Positions 8,272-17,175 of a stretch of DNA of 64,000 nt are shown one piece after another. Each line of letters begins with the position of its first letter. Position 1 is the first letter of the stretch. Below the pieces are notes generated by a model. That model was not told where the DNA came from, searched no databases, and was given only the letters and a program-made list of their open reading frames with translations. Made by a program: the position numbers and the translations under genes. The stretch spans positions 248,001-312,000 of the forward strand of contig JACDOC010000001.1 of the NCBI GenBank assembly GCA_017656295.1. The letters run 5' to 3'. The stretch comes from Bacillus sp. (in: firmicutes) (GTDB taxonomy: Bacteria > Bacillota > Bacilli > Bacillales > JACDOC01).

Positions 8272-9792
8272 TTACATCTCCTTCTCTCGGCCTTGGTTAT
8301 GAATTTCTGTTCGTTTGCTTAACCGTTGACGAATCAACGGGATGACTAGCGATAGGAAAGAAAGAATTAACAAGATAATTGTAATTTTACTTTCAAAAAA
8401 GATCGTGTAACGTCCGTTAGAGATGGTAAGGGCTTGACGAAACGCTTGTTCCATCATGCCGCCTAAAATGAACGCCAAAATAAACGGTGGTGCTGGAAAC
8501 GAGAAAATTCTCATCAAATACCCTAACACGCCAAAAGCGACTAGCAAGTATAAGTCAAACGTGTTAAAACTTACGGCGTACACACCGATTAAACAGAACA
8601 CAATGATGAGCGAAATAAGCATCGGTTTTGGAATGTATAAAATACGAGAGATATAAGGAATGAGCGGTAAATTTAAAATTAATAAAAAGATATTTCCGAT
8701 ATACATACTGGCAATGACTCCCCAAAACACATCCGGGTGGTCTTGTAACATCAATGGACCTGGTTGCACGCCCACAACTAATAAGGCACCTAGTAAAACG
8801 GCTGTCGTTCCTGACCCTGGAATACCGAGAGTTAATAATGGAACAAAAGCACCGCTCGTGGCGGCATTATTGGATGCTTCAGGTGCTGCTAGTCCTTTTA
8901 AATTTCCTTTTCCGAAAGTAGAGGAATCTTTAGCTAATCGTTTTTCAGTTAGATAAGACATAAAAGATGCAATGGTTGCACCCGCACCAGGGAGGACGCC
9001 AAGTATAAAGCCGAGAACCGAGTGCCGTGCGATCGGACCAGAAATTTCTTTTGCTTCTTTTTTCGAAATTTTTAACTCACCCACATTGGAATCTTTTCCA
9101 AAGTTGTGTTGCTTTCGCGTCAGAATTAACGAACAAACTTCCGCTAACGCAAACAAACCGAGGGCAATGATGAGAAAATCGATGCCTTCAAGTAAATTCG
9201 GAGTTCCAAACGTAAAGCGCTGCGTTCCTGTTTGCTGATCCATTCCGATTGTAGCCACGATTAATCCGAGAGTCGCTGAAATCAGCGCTTTGATGGTTGA
9301 ACCTTCCGACAAACTAGCAATGGCCGTTAGTCCAAGAAGCATGAGAGCAAAATATTCAGTTGGTCCAAATGTAATCGCGAAATCGGCCATTACTGGGGCG
9401 ACAAGCATTAAGGCAACGACGCTGATCGTACCACCGCAAAAGGAGGCAATCGCAGCAATCGCCAATGCTTTTCCCGCTTTTCCTTGCTTCGCTAACGGGT
9501 ATCCGTCAAAAGCGGTAGCGACTGTCCCCGAAATACCTGGAGCATTTAATAGAATAGAAGAAGTCGATCCACCAAACACCGCACCGTAATACACACCAGC
9601 CATTAAAATTAACGCCGAAGCTGGTTCCATTCCATAGCTAAGCGGAATCATGATGGCAATCGCACTGATTGGGCCAAGACCAGGCAGCATACCAATGATG
9701 GTACCGACAAAAACACCAATAAAAGCAAATAAAATATTTTGAAAGGTTAATGCGACTTTAAAACCATAGAGAATGCTATCTAAGTAGTCCAT
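8272..9792 (-). CDS. tctA: Tripartite tricarboxylate transporter large permease subunit TctA
   Basis: A 506-residue polytopic protein (about 11-12 membrane segments) with AAAGGAGGAA before its ATG. It has the TctA hallmarks: GTIIGMLPGLGPISAIAIMI near the start, YYGAVFGGSTSSILLNAPG near 70, and in the second half the related GFILGVLPGAGATIASFMSY and LLTLGIPGSGTTAVLLGAL. These two repeated segments form the substrate path. It couples ion entry to uptake of citrate-like acids handed over by TctC. Third gene of the leftward operon tctC-tctB-tctA-atuA-DUF4387. Substrate specificity cannot be told from the permease. Confidence 0.95.
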   Translation of the reverse strand: MDYLDSILYGFKVALTFQNILFAFIGVFVGTIIGMLPGLGPISAIAIMIPLSYGMEPASALILMAGVYYGAVFGGSTSSILLNAPGISGTVATAFDGYPLAKQGKAGKALAIAAIASFCGGTISVVALMLVAPVMADFAITFGPTEYFALMLLGLTAIASLSEGSTIKALISATLGLIVATIGMDQQTGTQRFTFGTPNLLEGIDFLIIALGLFALAEVCSLILTRKQHNFGKDSNVGELKISKKEAKEISGPIARHSVLGFILGVLPGAGATIASFMSYLTEKRLAKDSSTFGKGNLKGLAAPEASNNAATSGAFVPLLTLGIPGSGTTAVLLGALLVVGVQPGPLMLQDHPDVFWGVIASMYIGNIFLLILNLPLIPYISRILYIPKPMLISLIIVFCLIGVYAVSFNTFDLYLLVAFGVLGYLMRIFSFPAPPFILAFILGGMMEQAFRQALTISNGRYTIFFESKITIILLILSFLSLVIPLIRQRLSKRTEIHNQGREKEM

Positions 9793-9804
9793 AGGCTTCC
9801 TCCT

Positions 9805-10266
9805 TTAGAATGGCAAGATGCCTTGCGGTAAATAAATGCTGAGTAAGTAATTAAAAGAAAAGTAGACGGTGAATGTAAACAAAACCGCTACGAGACTATT
9901 CACTTTCCAGTTTTGATAACCTAAAAGTCTTGTAGTCACGAGCAAAAAGGCGATGGTCGTTAACACAAACCCTACCCATTCTAATAGCCAAATATAAAGT
10001 AAAATCATCCCTAATATGGTCAAAAGAATAGTGAGTTCTTCTTTCTTTAAGTTTCTCTTTTCTTTTTCTGCTTCGGTTTCTGGTTTATTTTCAATAAATA
10101 ATGCAATGGATAACACAATTAATAAAAAGCCTAAGCCTTTCGGAAGGACGTCTGAATCCACAATCGCATAAGGGAATTCTGGTAATTGGTAACTCAAATA
10201 CAAATAGAATACCGCGAACAGAAGTAAAATCACTGATATCTTCCGGTTCGTTGAATGAAGGAACAC
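9805..10266 (-). CDS. tctB: Tripartite tricarboxylate transporter small membrane subunit TctB
   Basis: A 153-residue protein with four predicted membrane helices split by a charged Glu/Lys cytoplasmic loop near residue 65-75, the TctB pattern. GTG 10266 is chosen because AGAAGG lies 8 bases upstream; GTG 10275 or TTG 10272 would sit too close to that site. It lies between tctC and tctA, 12 bases before tctA. TctB is needed for transport but has no known catalytic motif. Confidence 0.88.
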   Translation of the reverse strand: MFLHSTNRKISVILLLFAVFYLYLSYQLPEFPYAIVDSDVLPKGLGFLLIVLSIALFIENKPETEAEKEKRNLKKEELTILLTILGMILLYIWLLEWVGFVLTTIAFLLVTTRLLGYQNWKVNSLVAVLFTFTVYFSFNYLLSIYLPQGILPF

Positions 10267-10301
10267 GATCAACACCTTCTTTCTTTTAAAAATAGGAGAA
10301 T

Positions 10302-10324
10302 GGAGGATAGATGAACCATCCTCC
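10302..10324 (-). promoter_or_regulatory. Intercistronic stem-loop between tctC and tctB
   Basis: GGAGGAT and ATCCTCC form a perfect 7-bp stem with a 9-base loop between tctC and tctB. No T-run follows directly. Such a hairpin could protect the tctC message or partly attenuate, giving more binding protein than permease; that is inference. Confidence 0.5.
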
Positions 10325-10346
10325 TTTGTATAAATGTAGTATACGG

Positions 10347-11354
10347 TTATTTAGCTAAACCGATTTCTTCCATGAGCTCTTTCATAATGGCGTATTCTTT
10401 ATCCAGATGTTCTTTAAACTCTTCACTAGACATAAAGTTGTCTTTCCAACCGAAGTTGTCACGCTGCTCTTTCCACGTATCTGTTTCCATCATCTGTTTA
10501 ATTGCAGTTTCGTAATATTTTACCGCTGCAGGGTCCATATTAGGTGGCCCCATAAAGCCGCGCCATACGATAAATTCATCGTCAATGCCTTGTTCTTTGA
10601 GGGTTGGGAATTCGGATATCGTTTCACCTTCGAGACGTTCCGGTGCCGTAATCGCTAAAACTTTCACTTTTCCTGCTCGAGCTTGTTCGGTCGCTTCGGC
10701 TAAACCGGTAGAGTATACATCGACCTTTCCGCCAAGCAGCATGCTCATTCCGTTTCCATCTTGGGCAGACACATATTTTAATTGTTTAACGTCAACTCCT
10801 GCTGCTTTCACGGCTTTTACAAATTGCAAATGATCCATACTTCCTGGAGCCGAATCTCCAACAATGGATACGGATTTCGGATCTTTCTTTAACGCTTCGA
10901 CTAAATCATTCATGTTATCAAATGGTGAATCTGCACTTACGATAAAGGCTGCATAATCGGCAATGACTCCCGCAATTGGAGTAAAATCGTTATGACCTAA
11001 GTCCGATTGACCATTGAGTGGAACGAATAAAATAGGTGGTGACGTTACAAATAGGGTATGATTGTCTCCTTTTTTACCATGGACATATGCCCAACCGACA
11101 GCACCTCCACCGCCTGGTTTATTCACAACCGCCATCCGTTGATCAATGATTTTTTCCTCTTGCAGAACTTTAGCTACCGTGCGTGCTGTCGTGTCCCAAC
11201 CACCGCCAGGACCCGCAGGAGCAATCACTTCAATTGGTTTTTGTGGTTTAAAATCCCCATTGTTCCCGTTATTTGATGCGGTCTCACTATTTCCGCTACA
11301 AGCTGCTAGCATCATAACCATGAAAGCAGCCATTAAACATGCCAACCGTTTCAT
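10347..11354 (-). CDS. tctC: Tripartite tricarboxylate transporter substrate-binding lipoprotein TctC (Bug family)
   Basis: A 335-residue lipoprotein. The start at 11354 is chosen because it gives a proper signal peptide with lipobox LAAC (Cys about 20), and AAAGGGGG lies just upstream; an in-frame ATG pair 39 bases further upstream lacks a good site. After a Ser/Asn-rich linker comes the Bug fold with PIEVIAPAGPGGGWDTTAR, the conserved ligand-loop motif, and LLGGKVDVY later. It captures a tricarboxylate or related acid outside the membrane for TctAB. It is the first gene of the leftward operon; a cre-like site lies 22 bases upstream of the start. Confidence 0.94.
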   Translation of the reverse strand: MKRLACLMAAFMVMMLAACSGNSETASNNGNNGDFKPQKPIEVIAPAGPGGGWDTTARTVAKVLQEEKIIDQRMAVVNKPGGGGAVGWAYVHGKKGDNHTLFVTSPPILFVPLNGQSDLGHNDFTPIAGVIADYAAFIVSADSPFDNMNDLVEALKKDPKSVSIVGDSAPGSMDHLQFVKAVKAAGVDVKQLKYVSAQDGNGMSMLLGGKVDVYSTGLAEATEQARAGKVKVLAITAPERLEGETISEFPTLKEQGIDDEFIVWRGFMGPPNMDPAAVKYYETAIKQMMETDTWKEQRDNFGWKDNFMSSEEFKEHLDKEYAIMKELMEEIGLAK

Positions 11355-11375
11355 GAAAAAACCCCCTTTGCTTAT

Positions 11376-11389
11376 TGGAATCGTTTTCA
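11376..11389 (-). promoter_or_regulatory. Candidate CcpA site (cre) upstream of tctC
   Basis: TGAAAACGATTCCA on the minus strand matches the cre consensus TGWNANCGNTNWCA at all fixed positions but one W. It would lie in the leader or just downstream of the promoter of the tct operon. Catabolite repression of citrate uptake is established in B. subtilis (citM), so the site makes sense; binding is not shown. Confidence 0.45.
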
Positions 11390-11540
11390 TCATAACCTTT
11401 TATCAAGTTCGTTGTGAATATTCCGAAAAATAACCGCATTTTGTATGTATTGGGCATTTTGTTCATAAAGTTCATAGGGGAATTTTGAAAGAATTAGAAA
11501 ACGGTTGACTTGGGAAAATTGTAGTTTCAGGCTACCCAAA

Positions 11541-11569
11541 CAAAAAAGCCGCCTTTTAAAGACGGCTTA
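11541..11569 (-). terminator. Rho-independent terminator of the metallophosphoesterase gene
   Basis: AAGCCGTCTTTAAAAGGCGGCTT on the minus strand followed by TTTTT. The stop codon of the gene is part of the hairpin. Confidence 0.85.
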
Positions 11570-12286
11570 CAAACTCCCTTTTCGTACGATATCAATCATC
11601 ATCTCCGCATTCGGGTAGTTCACTTCTTGATATTTTTCAACGACTTTTTCAATGTCCACGTTTACTCGTTCAATGGAGGTCCGGATATTCCCCTTTTCTA
11701 TTTCCACCATCGCATACGAAGCTTTCGGCATTCCGTCAAACGGCAAACCGACGCTGCCTAAATTCATCACAATCTTTCCATTAATATAGCGAATGTACGG
11801 CTTATGTATATGAGCATACACGTAAATATCGGGATCTTTTTTGGACATGATTTTTTCTTGGATTACGTTATCATCCATGTGCGGTAAGACCACATCAAAC
11901 AAACTATCCGGTGTCGCATGGAACGCATGGATCGTCACGTTTTCTACATGAATCGTCTTTTCTGTTGGTAACTGTTTTAAGTATTCTAAGTCTTCCGTAT
12001 CTAGCTGCGAAACCGTCCAGTCCCGCTCGCGGTTCATCAATTCCAACGCGTGATTTGGCACTTCTCCTTTTTTTACACCACGCACGACCCACTCATCGGC
12101 ATTTCCTTTAATAACCTCCGCATCCAACGAACGAATCACTTCAAGCGCTCTTTTCGGCTCCGGCCCTCGGTAACATAGGTCGCCAAGTACATAGATCTGG
12201 TCGACTTTCTTTTGTTGAAGCTCTGCCATCACCGCATCCAGCGCGATCGCATTGCCGTGAATATCTGAAATAAAGGCGATTTTCAT
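11567..12286 (-). CDS. Metallophosphoesterase family protein (YfcE/MJ0936-type)
   Basis: A 239-residue cytosolic calcineurin-like phosphoesterase with AAAGGAGG upstream. The metal-binding blocks are in order: SDIHGN (Asp8, His10), LGDLCYRGPEP near residue 35, KGNADEW near 65, HAFHATPD near 120 and YAHIHKPY near 160. The usual GNH is GNA here, as in several bacterial relatives of this subgroup. Members hydrolyse phosphodiesters such as cyclic nucleotides or Ap4A-like compounds; the substrate is not deducible. It is a single gene with its own terminator. Confidence 0.88.
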   Translation of the reverse strand: MKIAFISDIHGNAIALDAVMAELQQKKVDQIYVLGDLCYRGPEPKRALEVIRSLDAEVIKGNADEWVVRGVKKGEVPNHALELMNRERDWTVSQLDTEDLEYLKQLPTEKTIHVENVTIHAFHATPDSLFDVVLPHMDDNVIQEKIMSKKDPDIYVYAHIHKPYIRYINGKIVMNLGSVGLPFDGMPKASYAMVEIEKGNIRTSIERVNVDIEKVVEKYQEVNYPNAEMMIDIVRKGSL

Positions 12287-12365
12287 AAAGGAACCTCCTT
12301 TGAGACAAAGTTTTTACCTATCGTACATATAAATTTGGTTAAAAGACGAAAAAAGGCGTGATCAG

Positions 12366-12815
12366 ATGAGTAACCCCCATGCTTTACGAAACATCCTTTT
12401 TTTAGTAGTTGCAGGACTTCTCGGTATAGCGGGATATTTTATATTTACTTCTAAACCTGACCCTACCTCCATTGTACGCCAATTTTACGCATATGAGCAA
12501 AAAGGGGATTTTGGCAGCGCATGGGAGCTGTTTCATTCCACGATGAAAGAACGCTTTGTAAAAAATAGCTACGTGACAGAGCGTTCTCATATTTACATGA
12601 GTCATTTCGGTGTGACCACCTTTGATTTCACCCTTTCCGACGAAGCTGAAAAACGATCTAAAATGAGCGAAGACGGCCCAGCGTTCAAGGAAGCGTACCA
12701 AGTTACGGTACAACAAACTTTTCATAGTAAATTCGGGACCTTCACAATTCAGCAAGACGTGTATGTAGTAAAGGAAAAAGGCCAGTGGAAAATTGTTTGG
12801 AAATTTGACAGATAA
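12366..12815 (+). CDS. Small membrane-anchored NTF2-like (DUF4878-type) protein
   Basis: A 149-residue protein with one N-terminal membrane helix (about 9-27, LFLVVAGLLGIAGYFIF) and an outside domain. That domain's layout (PTSIVRQFYAYEQKGDFGSAWELFH, then alternating beta strands ending QWKIVWKFDR) resembles the NTF2/DUF4878 fold common in Bacillus lipoproteins. No catalytic residues can be named. Divergent from the metallophosphoesterase gene by 79 bases and followed directly by a 21-bp repeat array. The ribosome binding site is weak (AAAGGCGTG). Confidence 0.7.
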   Translation: MSNPHALRNILFLVVAGLLGIAGYFIFTSKPDPTSIVRQFYAYEQKGDFGSAWELFHSTMKERFVKNSYVTERSHIYMSHFGVTTFDFTLSDEAEKRSKMSEDGPAFKEAYQVTVQQTFHSKFGTFTIQQDVYVVKEKGQWKIVWKFDR

Positions 12816-12843
12816 GATAAAGGACAGCTGCTATGACGTTGTG

Positions 12844-13159
12844 GAAACTGAAAGTAAAGTAGCGTGAACGTTAAGAAAAATAGCAGGAATTGAAAGAAAA
12901 GTAGTGTGAACTTCAAGTAAAAGTGCCGGAACTTCAAGAAAGTAGTAACGAACTTTAAGTAAATTTTAACGAACTGAAAGTAAAATTACCTGAACTTCAA
13001 GAAATGTAGAGTGAACGTAAAGAAAAGTAGTGCGAACTAAAAGTAAAGTAGAGTGAACGTAAAGTAAAGTAGTTCGAACTTCAAGAAAAATAGTGCGAAC
13101 TGAAAGTAATATTGCCGGAACTGCAAGTAAAGTTATAGGACCTTCAAACAAAATTCAAA
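12844..13159 (+). repeat. 21-bp imperfect tandem array, family GAAC..AAAGTAAA, 15 units
   Basis: Fifteen units. After the first (22 bases) every unit is exactly 21 bases, with starts at 12866, 12887, 12908 and so on to 13139. The head is GAACNNNAAGNAAA; the last 7 bases vary freely. It is the same family as 1532-1715. It begins 28 bases after the stop of the preceding gene on the same strand and contains frequent stops in all frames, so it is not coding. Confidence 0.9.
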
Positions 13160-13244
13160 ACAAATTGGGACAATTGCAAAAAAGCGGTCGAATAACTAAA
13201 TCAAATCTTACAGTTGGCCATTTAGCTATTATATTTTCAAAAAA

Positions 13245-13310
13245 TTAAAGGAATTCAAACAAATTATGTAGTATATATTTATTAACGGTAATAAAAAGGA
13301 ATTTTTCCTT
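13245..13310 (+). promoter_or_regulatory. Shared control element upstream of the amidohydrolase operon
   Basis: TTAAAGGAATT (13245-13255), 28 bases, AACGGT (13284-13289), 8 bases, then the perfect palindrome AAGGAATTTTTCCTT (13296-13310). The same three blocks with identical spacing occur at 18579-18642 before the AbgT gene and nowhere else I could find. Likely the operator/promoter of the regulator encoded between them. Confidence 0.65.
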
Positions 13311-13381
13311 AAAAGATGTTTAGTATGAAAAACAAAATCGTATTCGTGGCATCCCGTAAATTTAGAAAGGTTGAGAATCAT

Positions 13382-14593
13382 ATGGTTATCAGTATGAAAG
13401 GAAAATCAAAAAAAATTATTCATCAAATGATTAATATTAGAAGAGACCTTCACGAAAACCCAGAGTTGAGCGGAGAGGAATACGAAACTTCTAAGAAAAT
13501 TCAACAAGTGTTAACGAAGTACGGTATTCCATTTGAAGCGGGTTTTGCTAAGACAGGAGTATTGGGAATTATAAAAGGTGCTAAGCCCGGAAAGACCGTT
13601 GCTTTACGGGCAGATATTGATGCCCTTCCCATTACAGAACAGACGAATTTGCCATTCTCTTCAAAAGTGAACGGGAAGATGCATGCCTGTGGTCATGATG
13701 CGCACACGGCTATGTTATTAGGAGCAGGTATTTTACTTAATGAAGTGAAAGATAGTCTCCAAGGTACTATTTTACTAGTCTTTCAACCTGCTGAAGAAAA
13801 TGCGCCAAGTGGAGGAGCAGCAAAGATGATGGAGGATGGTGTATTTAGTACTTATACGCCAGACGTCATTATTGGTCAGCATGTGTGGCCTGATCTTCCC
13901 GTTGGTACCATTGGTGTAAAACCAGGACCAATAATGGCCAATTCTGATCGTTTCAAAGTTGTGATTAAAGGGGAGGGCGGCCATGCGAGTATGCCTCACC
14001 AAGCGATTGATGCTGTTATTGTTGCTAATCAAGTCATTACATCCTTACAAACGATTGTTAGTCGGAATGTCGATCCAGTTGATTCCGCTGTTATTACCAT
14101 CGGAAAAATTGAGGGTGGCTATCGGTACAATGTGATTGCTGATATGGTCACATTAGAAGGAACGGTTCGTACTTTTACAAACGAAACAAAGCAACTAATC
14201 AAAGAAAAATTTTATCAGGTTGTTACAGGTATCGTTCAATCGATGGGGGCTAAAGTAGAGATTCAATACATGGACGGTTATCCAGCTACGGTAAATACGC
14301 CTATATGGGCTGATCAAATAAAAGAAACGGCAACCAATTTATTTGGTAAAAATAGTACTCCTCACGTTGAACCTTGTATGGGTGGAGAAGATTTTGGGCG
14401 CTTTTTACAAAAGTATCCAGGTGTCTTTTATTGGCTTGGTACATCTATTGGAGAAGGACAAAAGCCGTTACACGATCCACAATTTATGGTAAATGAAGAT
14501 GCTTTACCTTATGGTATTGAGTTAATGGCCCAAGCAGCGATCGATATTTTGAAAAAATTAAATGATAAAAAGGAGAGTGTCGTCCATGAGTGA
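13382..14593 (+). CDS. M20 family amidohydrolase (N-acyl-amino-acid/hippurate hydrolase type)
   Basis: A 403-residue cytosolic metal-dependent amidase. ATG 13382 is taken (GAAAGG about 10 bases upstream); ATG 13394 and an in-frame ATG at 13316 are alternatives. It has the two-domain M20D layout: HENPELSGEEYET near residue 23, RADIDALPITEQ near 78, MHACGHDAHTAML near 98 (metal Cys/His), PAEENAPSGGA near 135, the dimerisation insert with GGHASMPHQAIDA near 200 and GGEDFGRFL near 335. This family removes acyl groups from amino acids. First of four overlapping genes whose products probably act on a substrate imported by AbgT. Confidence 0.9.
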   Translation: MVISMKGKSKKIIHQMINIRRDLHENPELSGEEYETSKKIQQVLTKYGIPFEAGFAKTGVLGIIKGAKPGKTVALRADIDALPITEQTNLPFSSKVNGKMHACGHDAHTAMLLGAGILLNEVKDSLQGTILLVFQPAEENAPSGGAAKMMEDGVFSTYTPDVIIGQHVWPDLPVGTIGVKPGPIMANSDRFKVVIKGEGGHASMPHQAIDAVIVANQVITSLQTIVSRNVDPVDSAVITIGKIEGGYRYNVIADMVTLEGTVRTFTNETKQLIKEKFYQVVTGIVQSMGAKVEIQYMDGYPATVNTPIWADQIKETATNLFGKNSTPHVEPCMGGEDFGRFLQKYPGVFYWLGTSIGEGQKPLHDPQFMVNEDALPYGIELMAQAAIDILKKLNDKKESVVHE

Positions 14594-15908
14594 AAGCTAT
14601 GAATCTTTTATCCAATCTATTACACCCTATTTAATCAAAAAACGGCGTGAGCTTCATGAACACCCTGAAGTAGGCTGGACGGAATATGTAACTACATATA
14701 AGCTGGCAAAAGAATTAGAAGCAATGGGATACAAGCTTACGGTTGGAAAAGATATGATGGTAAGCTCGGCCCGGTTAGGAGTTCCTTCTGAGCAAGAACT
14801 TTTAAAAAATGAAGAACGTGCCAAGAAAATGGGAGTTCCAATGGACTTTCTTGAAAAAATGAAGGGAGGACACACTGGTGTCATCGCCCAATTTCTAACC
14901 GGACGTCCGGGAAAGCATGTGGCAATGAGGTTTGATATTGATGCGTTACCAATACAAGAGTCTCGTGACCTAGAACATCGACCAACTCAATATCATTTTT
15001 CTTCAAAAAGGGACGGCGTTATGCATGCGTGTGGGCATGATGGACATGCAGCGATTGGGTTAGGAGTTGCTCGCTTTCTTCAACATTTCAAAGATGGACT
15101 TACGGGTCAATTTACACTTATTTTTCAACCTGCAGAAGAAGGTGGAAGAGGGGCAAAGCCAATTGTCGAGCGTGGGTGGCTTGATCATGTAGATTATTTT
15201 CTTAGTGGACATATTGGCGTTCATTCGCTTCCAGTAGGTACCGTTGCTGCAACTACCAACAAATTTTTAGCGAGTTCAAAATATAACATTATTTTAAAAG
15301 GAAAGTCAGCACATGCTGGTCTTGAACCAAACGCAGGAAAAAATGCCCTGTTAGCGGCAGCTGCTGCAAGTCTTCATTTAAGCGGGATTCCTCGCCATGC
15401 TGATGGGGCTACTAGAATAAATATCGGTAAATTAGAAGCAGGTAGCGGCAGAAATATCGTACCAGATTATGCTCGTATGGAAATTGAAACACGTGGTGAA
15501 ACAACTGCACTTAACGAATATATGACAGAAGAAGCGTTGCGAATCATTAAGGCAAGTGCTGCTTTATATGATGTTCAAGTGGAGATCGAGTTTGTTGGTA
15601 CAGCACTCAATGCTACTTGTGATGAGGTGTTTATACCGATTGTTGAAAAAATAAGCCAACAAAGCTCGTTGATTGAAAAGGTGTTCCCCGTCTTACCAAT
15701 TGGAGCTTCTGAGGATGTGACATATATGATGAATCATGTCCAAAAACATGGTGGAAAGGCTACTTTTATGATTTTTGCAAGTCCATTACGTGCAGGACAC
15801 CACCATCCTCAATTTGACTATGATGAAATGGTGATTCCTACAGCTGTTGAAACCTTATCACGAACAGTCCTAGAGATGATTAAAAAGGAGGGAACTGTTC
15901 ATGCTTAA
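14586..15908 (+). CDS. M20 family aminobenzoyl-glutamate hydrolase subunit A-like (AbgA-like) amidohydrolase
   Basis: A 440-residue protein. ATG 14586 is chosen (AAGGAGAG about 9 bases upstream); it overlaps the preceding gene by 8 bases. Motifs: HEHPEVGWTEYVTTY near residue 23, FDIDALPIQES near 115, VMHACGHDGHAA near 140, QPAEEGGRGAKP near 180, SGHIGVHS and GASEDVTYMM late, then GHHHPQFD. The insertion around residues 60-100 before the active site and the overall length are like AbgA, which with AbgB cleaves p-aminobenzoyl-glutamate in E. coli. The AbgT transporter nearby supports that comparison. The B subunit role could be taken by one of the neighbouring M20 proteins. Confidence 0.85.
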   Translation: MSESYESFIQSITPYLIKKRRELHEHPEVGWTEYVTTYKLAKELEAMGYKLTVGKDMMVSSARLGVPSEQELLKNEERAKKMGVPMDFLEKMKGGHTGVIAQFLTGRPGKHVAMRFDIDALPIQESRDLEHRPTQYHFSSKRDGVMHACGHDGHAAIGLGVARFLQHFKDGLTGQFTLIFQPAEEGGRGAKPIVERGWLDHVDYFLSGHIGVHSLPVGTVAATTNKFLASSKYNIILKGKSAHAGLEPNAGKNALLAAAAASLHLSGIPRHADGATRINIGKLEAGSGRNIVPDYARMEIETRGETTALNEYMTEEALRIIKASAALYDVQVEIEFVGTALNATCDEVFIPIVEKISQQSSLIEKVFPVLPIGASEDVTYMMNHVQKHGGKATFMIFASPLRAGHHHPQFDYDEMVIPTAVETLSRTVLEMIKKEGTVHA

Positions 15909-17175
15909 ATGGCTTGAAGACCATTTACTTCAATTGAATTTAGTGGATAAGATGAATCAACCAGAGGGCTTTACAAGACTTGGCTATTCAAACGAAGAAA
16001 ATCAATCGATAGCTGCTTTTGAAAAAATCGCCAAAGAATTAGGGCTAGAAATTAAAAGGGACCAAGCAGGAAATGTGATTGCCCGCTGGATAGGCGCGTC
16101 AGAAGATTTACCAGCAGTAGCAGTAGGGTCCCATCTGGATACAGTGGTGTCGGGTGGGGGATATGACGGAACTGCAGGTGTCCTTTGTGCCCTTGGTGCT
16201 GTTAAGCAATTAAAAGACGAAGGATACCAGCCAACTCATCCGATTGAGGTGATTGTGTTTCGCTCCGAAGAATCTGCTAGATTTGGTATTTCTACAATAG
16301 GCAGTAAAGCAATGGCCGGATTGTTAGATTTACAAATTGGGAGTGTAAAAGATTCCTCAGGTATTTCGATTCGAGAAGCCGTGGCAACCCTTGGATTTAA
16401 TTGGGATGAGTTTTCGAAAGCTGAACGGAAAAAGGAAGAGTTGAAATGCTTTTTAGAGTTACATATCGAACAAGGAACCGTTCTTGAAGAAAATCAAAAA
16501 GATTATGGAATTGTTGATGGAGTGGCATGTCCGATCCGTCTTAAAGTCAAAGTATTTGGTCTTGCGGGACATACGGGTACTTCCCCAATGAACGGACGTC
16601 GAGATGCGTTAGTAGCAGTTGCACCTCTTATCTCCTATGTGTCCGAAACGGCAACCAAACTTAGCGAAGAAAACTCTACACCTGTTGTAGCGACAGTTAG
16701 TACAATGGAGGTAAAGCCGAATTCGATAAATGTGATTCCTGGGTATGTCGAGGTCGGAATCGATATTAGAAGTGTCGAAGATTCTCTAAAAAAAATCGTA
16801 GAGCAATCCATTCGAGAGAAATGTAATGAACTAGAGCGTTTGTATCATGTTTCTATCGAAATAGAAAAACTGGTTGATAATCCATCTGTCTTTTTAGATG
16901 AACGCATTCAACAACAGTTAAAAAAAGTTGTTAGCGAGATGGGTTACTCTTATTTAATGATGAATAGTGGAGCGGGGCATGACGTGATGAATATGGCAAA
17001 GAAATGGCCATCAGGACTTATTTTTATACCTTGTAAAGATGGGCTAAGTCATCATCCTGCTGAACATGCCTCCCTTGAAGATATGCGATTAGGTGTAAAC
17101 ATCATCGCTGGCTTTTTAAAAAAAGAAGCAGGTGGTTTAAATGAAAAAAGTACGAGTGGGAGTAGTAGGGCCTAA
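15901..17175 (+). CDS. M20 family hydantoinase/carbamoylase-type amidase
   Basis: A 424-residue protein with GGAGGG 8 bases before its ATG, overlapping the preceding gene by 8 bases. It has the allantoate amidohydrolase/N-carbamoyl-amino-acid hydrolase signatures: GSHLDTVVSGGGYDGTAGVL near residue 79, RSEESARFG near 120, HIEQGTVLEE near 195, LAGHTGTSPMNGRRDA near 222, SGAGHDVMNMA near 363 and LSHHPAEH near 384. Metal residues His/Asp/Glu are all present. It would split a carbamoyl or related amide bond. Its last 35 bases overlap the start of the regulator gene, consistent with one transcript. Confidence 0.87.
   Translation: MLKWLEDHLLQLNLVDKMNQPEGFTRLGYSNEENQSIAAFEKIAKELGLEIKRDQAGNVIARWIGASEDLPAVAVGSHLDTVVSGGGYDGTAGVLCALGAVKQLKDEGYQPTHPIEVIVFRSEESARFGISTIGSKAMAGLLDLQIGSVKDSSGISIREAVATLGFNWDEFSKAERKKEELKCFLELHIEQGTVLEENQKDYGIVDGVACPIRLKVKVFGLAGHTGTSPMNGRRDALVAVAPLISYVSETATKLSEENSTPVVATVSTMEVKPNSINVIPGYVEVGIDIRSVEDSLKKIVEQSIREKCNELERLYHVSIEIEKLVDNPSVFLDERIQQQLKKVVSEMGYSYLMMNSGAGHDVMNMAKKWPSGLIFIPCKDGLSHHPAEHASLEDMRLGVNIIAGFLKKEAGGLNEKSTSGSSRA

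Noticed and set aside
8456-9589. Plus-strand frames opposite tctA
   Set aside because: Shadows of the tctA reading frame without ribosome binding sites or recognisable domains.
12844-13159. CRISPR array
   Set aside because: The conserved head is 12-14 bases and the period only 21; there are no 30-bp-class repeats or spacers and no cas genes in the window. The same holds for the other arrays.
13245-13310. Sigma-54 (-24/-12) promoter before the amidohydrolase operon
   Set aside because: No GG-N10-GC core; the conserved blocks are AT-rich and palindromic, fitting an operator better.
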